Shown one piece after another: positions 41,509 through 47,102 of a stretch of 47,102 bases of DNA (positions are counted from its first letter, which is position 1; each line of letters begins with the position of its first letter). The stretch spans positions 1 through 47,102 of the forward strand of contig JAJTGR010000092.1 of NCBI GenBank assembly GCA_021299375.1. Direction: 5' to 3'. This DNA comes from Gemmatimonadota bacterium (GTDB taxonomy: Bacteria > Gemmatimonadota > Gemmatimonadetes > Gemmatimonadales > Gemmatimonadaceae). The translations under genes and the position numbers were made by a program. The notes beneath the pieces were generated by a model. It searched no databases and had not been told where the DNA came from. It saw nothing but the letters and a program-made list of their open reading frames with translations.

Positions 41509-42782
41509 CGCTGCAACGAGCGGTTCTCGCGGACACCGAGCACGACGATGCGCTCGGGGGAGCCGCCGACATTCATGGTGCGGGCGATCGTGGGCACACC
41601 GCTGCTGCTGATCGCGATCTCGTACACGCGGCCCTGCGTGGGGCTCGTGATGTACGCCACGCCCTCGGCGAAGGCGAAGAACGGCGTGAGCACCGTGCCG
41701 CTGGTGGGCATGGGCGGCACAAGACCAGAGAGCGAGCCCGTCACTTGACGCGTGCTCATGTCCACCACGTGCAGGTTGCCGGTACGGCCGAGAATGAGCG
41801 CGTAGCGACCGCTCTGGTCGATGTCGGCGGTCCAGTCGAGATCCCCGCCGGGGATGGTGATCGGCACGATCGTGCGTGAGGCCACCTGCGCCACGCCCAG
41901 GGCGCGCGTGGCCGTGCTGACGGGCTGCCCACGGATGGACACGCGGACGAGAAAGTTCGGCTGACCATCGCGCGCCCACACGGAGCCAACGCCGAAGCGC
42001 GGATCGGTGGCGTGCGTGACCTTGCTGAAGGCCGGCGTGGTGCCGTTCATGGTCACCAGCAGCGCGCCATCCGCGCAGCCGTAGAGCTTGCCCGCAGCAT
42101 TGCCAGCCAGGCCGTGCAGGCCGGGGCAGGTGGTGTTGCGCGCGACCTCCTGGCCCTGACGGTTGAAGACGACCACGCCATTCGGCAGCGCCGGGTTGGC
42201 CGGGTCCTGAATGGACGCGGACATGAAGCCGCCGTCGAACGTCGCCATGCCGGCGCCGTGGTGCGCTGGCCCGGTGCGAATCGTCGAAACGGGCTGCGTG
42301 TTGCCGGCGGCGACGCCCTGCTCGCTCCAGAAGCGGACATTGCCGCTCCCGTCGAAGTGCACCGACACCAGGTCGCCGTTGTAGTTGCCGTGAATCGGCC
42401 GAATGTCGGAGAAGCTGCCCACGAGGCGCGGCGCCTGCTTCACGCCGCGGCCATTCTGCTCGAAGACACCGCCGTCGATGAAGGAGACCTGATCGCGCGT
42501 CTGGAAGTGCGCGAAGGCGATGCGCCCCTTGGCGGTGTACAGGTAGGTGATGCGCGACGGCAGGCCGCCCATGGAGTCGACGCGCTGGCCCGTGGTGGCA
42601 TCGAAGACGCGCGCGAACGGCGCGGTATCGGAGACGAGGAGACGACGGAACTCGGCGGCAGCCACCGTGGGAACCGCGGCGGTGCCGTTGTCGTCGCCGC
42701 AGGCGGCGAACAGGGCGGCCGCCGCAGCGGCGGTCACGACACGGAGGACGACCCGGGAGCGAATCGAAGGACCAGCACGCAT
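41505..42782 (-). CDS. beta-propeller lipoprotein, AztD-like zinc metallochaperone
   Basis: A 425-residue protein with a lipoprotein signal (VVTAAAAAALFAAC, lipobox FAAC), then a seven-blade-like propeller. The segments PAHHGAGMATFDGGF and CPGLHGLAG, with a second Cys in YGCADGALLV, match my memory of AztD periplasmic zinc chaperones. In those, histidines bind zinc and the two cysteines may bridge. Here the protein is anchored by lipid instead of being soluble. It is the first gene of the operon behind a clear sigma70-like promoter. The ATG at 42782 fits the signal peptide. It may hand zinc to or from the coupled TonB receptor. Cargo is inferred. Confidence 0.75.
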   Translation of the reverse strand: MRAGPSIRSRVVLRVVTAAAAAALFAACGDDNGTAAVPTVAAAEFRRLLVSDTAPFARVFDATTGQRVDSMGGLPSRITYLYTAKGRIAFAHFQTRDQVSFIDGGVFEQNGRGVKQAPRLVGSFSDIRPIHGNYNGDLVSVHFDGSGNVRFWSEQGVAAGNTQPVSTIRTGPAHHGAGMATFDGGFMSASIQDPANPALPNGVVVFNRQGQEVARNTTCPGLHGLAGNAAGKLYGCADGALLVTMNGTTPAFSKVTHATDPRFGVGSVWARDGQPNFLVRVSIRGQPVSTATRALGVAQVASRTIVPITIPGGDLDWTADIDQSGRYALILGRTGNLHVVDMSTRQVTGSLSGLVPPMPTSGTVLTPFFAFAEGVAYITSPTQGRVYEIAISSSGVPTIARTMNVGGSPERIVVLGVRENRSLQR

Positions 42783-42807
42783 AAAGCCCCAGAGAAACGG
42801 TTATGAG

Positions 42808-42858
42808 TATGCCATATCAACGCGACGGGAAAATAGGTTCGCCGTAATGATCTGTCAA
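42808..42858 (-). promoter_or_regulatory. zinc-operon promoter and possible operator
   Basis: On the minus strand a perfect TTGACA -35 (42853-42858) and a TATTTT -10 (42830-42835) are exactly 17 bases apart, the clearest sigma70-type promoter in the window. The 9-base palindrome TATGGCATA (42808-42816) lies just downstream of the expected start point, a good place for a repressor. It is AT-rich against a GC-rich background. A Zur/Fur-type regulator is a guess. Confidence 0.6.
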
Positions 42859-43023
42859 TATCGATAAAGTCGCCACGCGCCCGGTCGCGGCCCTTGCCCC
42901 TGCGGCAGCACAGTCACGGCCATGGCCACCCCACAGCATGACGCGCCTCCGTGCCTGCAGCTGTGGCGGGCATCCGTTTCGCCGGTCCCGCCGACCACGA
43001 GGCCATTCACGCCCAACCTACCG

Positions 43024-44550
43024 GACGTTCGTGAGGAGATTCCACCACATCCCCCGAACGCCGAGGGGCGCCTGGCGGACCGCTTCCCCGATGAGAGCGT
43101 GTATGCGGTGGGCGAGCTGCGGGGCGCATGATCGGGAGCGTCGCCGGCCGCACCAGGTGCCCCGTCTCCTTCGGCCAGAAGCGGGGCGACATCGACCCGT
43201 ACCTGCCGTGCTGCTGCCCCCGTGGAGATCAGGGTGCTCGCCGTGGAGCCGGCCTATCGGGTCACGCGCATCTTCGCCCGGCTCATGGCACGCATCACCG
43301 CCATGTCCGCGCGCGTGGCTGCCATGTCGACGTGATTTCCGGCACGACGCGGCAGCTGCCCCTCTACCGCACGGTCGGCTTCACGCCGTTCGGTTCGCTG
43401 GTCGGCGCCGGGGGCGCGCAGCACCAGCCGATGTATGTACCGGCCGCACAGGTGAGCGCCTGGCCGGTCGCCATGGCCGTGGCATCGCCAGCACTCGCCA
43501 CTGAGGGACACTTCCTTCCCGGGCCGTGCGTCCCCGCACCGAGGTGCGCGCCGCCTTCGCGCACGAGGCGACGTCGCATCGCGCCGCGGTATTCCGTGAG
43601 CGGGTGCAAGCAGTACAGCACCAGCTGTGCGAGCTCACCGGGGCGCACCACGACACGTTGCGCCTGGGGTCGGACACACTCGCCAACGACGTCATGGCTG
43701 CGCACTTGCGCCTGCTCGGTGCGCATGGAGTGCTCGGCAGCAACGACGAGTTCGAGGGGCGTCTGGTGGATCATGCCGTCCGGCGTGGCCTGTCGTGCGA
43801 GGTGATCCGCACGCCCCGGGGGCACGGCGTTCGAGGCGGAGGCGGTGGATGCACAGATGCACGTGGCAGAGGCACGTGGCAGAGGCACGTGGCAGAGGCA
43901 CGTGGCACACGCCCGCTGGCTACAGGCCGTGCACACCGAGACATCCACCGGGATGGTGAACGACCTCCCGATGCTCCGGGCGATCGCGGCACGGCGCACG
44001 GCTGGCGCTCGACGCCATCGGCAGCGTCGGCGCCATTCCCGTCGATCTGACCGGCGTGTGGTGCGCCAGCACCGTCAGCGGCAAGGCCCTTTCGTCGTGG
44101 GCCGGCGTGGCCATCGTCCTGCACACGGAGCAGCCACAGCCCGCCGAGTCGGGGATCCCTCGCTCTCTCGACCTCGGGCCGGCCATCGCCCACGACAGTC
44201 GCCATGCACGCAGTCGGCGATTCCCATCGACGCCCTAGCGACCAGCCTCGAGGTCACCGCGTGGCCTGTCCACGTTTGGTCGCGCGCGCGCGACGGCCGC
44301 TGGCTGCGCGGGGCACTCGAACGCGCCGGGTTCAACCTCGTGGCGCCACCCGAGGTGGCATCGCCAGACGTGCACACGCTGGCCCTCCCCGCCAACCTGT
44401 CCGCGTCGACCATGGGCGAGCTACGGCGGGCGCGGAGGTGGCTCGTGCGTTTCGAGAGCGGCAACCCGCGCGCGCGGAACTGGTTGCAGGTGGGCCTGCT
44501 GGGCGAACACCTGGGTGTCGCGCTGCGGCGCTACCGGCCGGGCTGGCCGA
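43024..44550 (+). pseudogene. GNAT-plus-class V aminotransferase fusion, heavily frameshifted
   Basis: Family-like segments appear in order on the plus strand but in changing frames: EEIPPHPPNAEGRLADRF (about 43024-43128), SFGQKRGDIDPYLP (about 43160-43210), EIRVLAVEPAYR (about 43223-43260), VISGTTRQLPLYRTVGFTPFG (about 43330-43410), LTGAHHDTLRLGSDTLANDV (about 43630-43700), ARWLQAVHTETSTGMVNDLP (about 43912-43975), then GSVGAIPVDLTGV and STVSGKALSSWAG with the PLP-lysine motif SGK (about 44020-44110). The C-terminal ARNWLQVGLLGE is at about 44470-44510. The ancestral protein would be an N-acetyltransferase fused to a class V PLP aminotransferase. At least six frameshifts plus repeat insertions rule out a product. 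The N-terminal part of the GNAT domain is missing. Confidence 0.7.
43861..43910. repeat. 13-bp tandem repeat inside the aminotransferase pseudogene
   Basis: Three exact copies of acgtggcagaggc (43861-43873, 43874-43886, 43887-43899) and a partial fourth lie between the N-terminal and middle aminotransferase segments. As 13 is not a multiple of three, each added copy shifts the frame, so this expansion is itself one cause of the decay. Confidence 0.85.
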
Positions 44551-44585
44551 TGCCGCACGTGGCGACCGACTCGGCGCGGGGGGCC

Positions 44586-44684
44586 GCATGGCCGCCGCAT
44601 GACCGCCGCATGACCGCCGCATGGCCGCCGCATGGCCGCCGCATGGCTGTCGCATTGCTGTCGCATTGCTGTCGCATGGCTGTC
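44586..44684. repeat. 11-bp tandem repeat, nine copies
   Basis: Nine contiguous 11-bp units. The first five are gcatggccgcc or the gcatgaccgcc variant; the last four are gcatggctgtc or gcattgctgtc. The two halves show that a variant unit was amplified after it arose. It sits just past the pseudogene end. From 44685 to 44834 no gene or other structure is visible. Confidence 0.88.
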
Positions 44685-44834
44685 GTTCACCGCTCCGATG
44701 GTGACGCGTCCTGCGCCCCCGTGCAATGCGAAACCCACACCGAGTACGTGGAATGCCCTGTGGGTAACGGGAGGCCCGACTCCAGCCCACGTGACTCGTC
44801 GACCCGCGACCCGCAGCCATGACCGGCGGCGGCG

Positions 44835-46892
<2,058 letters not shown>

Positions 46893-46953
46893 GGACGAAT
46901 GGTACACGGTCGTGCGCAAGGGGGTTCGAGGCGTGGGCCATTATCTTTTCTCC

Positions 46954-47102
46954 ATGCCCGGTGACCCGATCCGTCCGCTGACCATCGCGCTGTGCCAGTT
47001 CGCCCCCCGCAAGGGCGACACAGCCGGCAACCTTGCCCGCATCGGGCGCCTCTGCGCCCAGGCAGCCACCCTGGAGCCCCGCCCGCAGGTGGTGCAGTTC
47101 CC
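46954..47102 (+). CDS. carbon-nitrogen hydrolase (nitrilase superfamily), partial
   Basis: Only the first 49 codons lie in the window. PLTIALCQFAPRKGDTAGNL matches the first strand and helix of nitrilase-superfamily amidases (commonly ALCQFAPxxGD), and the end reaches QVVQF, where the catalytic-Glu strand (VxFPE) begins. The catalytic Glu-Lys-Cys residues are therefore off the window, and amidase, nitrilase and NAD-synthetase-linked types cannot be told apart. It is divergent from the PBP gene with 61 bases between the starts. A possible TATCTT -10 (46941-46946) precedes it. Confidence 0.7.
   Translation, partial: MPGDPIRPLTIALCQFAPRKGDTAGNLARIGRLCAQAATLEPRPQVVQF

Noticed and set aside
42922-43131. 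Stand-alone 69-codon gene
   Set aside because: Its end (EEIPPHPPNAEGRLADRF) is a GNAT-domain fragment that continues in other frames, so it is the start of the pseudogene.
43128-43805. 225-codon plus-strand gene
   Set aside because: It carries pieces of the GNAT domain interrupted by frame changes and runs on as noise, so it is counted within the pseudogene.
44586-44684. CRISPR array
   Set aside because: Units are only 11 bp and directly adjacent, with no spacers and no cas genes.

Overview
The window looks like a chromosomal segment of a high-GC, Gram-negative (diderm) bacterium. The outer-membrane proteins, a TonB receptor, several lipoproteins, two large Ser/Thr kinases with membrane segments, a long-form IspH and a TolB-propeller/beta-barrel fusion together suggest a member of the Gemmatimonadota. 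That placement is inference: no rRNA or other phylogenetic marker is present. No tRNA, CRISPR array or insertion sequence was recognised.

Layout. 1-178: a 14-bp tandem repeat and no gene. 179-5154 (minus): a run of hotdog thioesterase, ispH, SDR dehydrogenase, acyl-CoA dehydrogenase and an APH-like phosphotransferase, resembling an acyl-CoA catabolism operon that also carries an essential isoprenoid gene. 5247-9562: universal stress protein, yjjX, CGNR zinc-finger regulator, a coiled-coil protein, an ECF sigma factor and a TetR regulator whose promoter carries a clear operator-like palindrome. 9973-12282: a PAS-PAS-GGDEF-EAL protein. 12316-16540: a DEIH-box helicase translationally coupled to the decayed remains of a type III restriction (Res) subunit. 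16717-22305: a secreted protein with Ca-binding-like repeats, pfkA, a small lipoprotein, an orphan pseudopilin, rhlE and an alpha-toroid-like protein. 22542-31520: a Spy-like periplasmic protein, an alpha/beta-hydrolase-fold protein lacking the usual nucleophile, a TPR protein, two tandem Ser/Thr kinases and lon. 31580-32044: an ABC-transporter ATPase pseudogene. 32181-38055 (minus): four overlapping or closely spaced envelope genes, an SPFH lipoprotein, a small beta-barrel, an OprP-like porin and a metallopeptidase/TolB-propeller/beta-barrel fusion. 38265-42782 (minus): four overlapping or closely spaced genes, an AztD-like propeller lipoprotein, a ZnuD-like TonB receptor and two further lipoproteins, behind a strong sigma70-type promoter. 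This is a candidate zinc-uptake operon and the best candidate here for an under-described system. 43024-44550: a heavily frameshifted GNAT/class V aminotransferase pseudogene with a 13-bp repeat expansion, followed by an 11-bp repeat array. 44835-47102: a PBP1A-type peptidoglycan synthase and the start of a carbon-nitrogen hydrolase.

Themes. Three separate genes (restriction enzyme, ABC ATPase, GNAT-aminotransferase) are in different stages of decay within 30 kb. Operons here often use overlapping stop/start junctions in which the downstream start is GTG or TTG, so several true starts lie inside longer misleading open frames. Functions are assigned from motifs and family resemblance recalled from memory; no database search was run.
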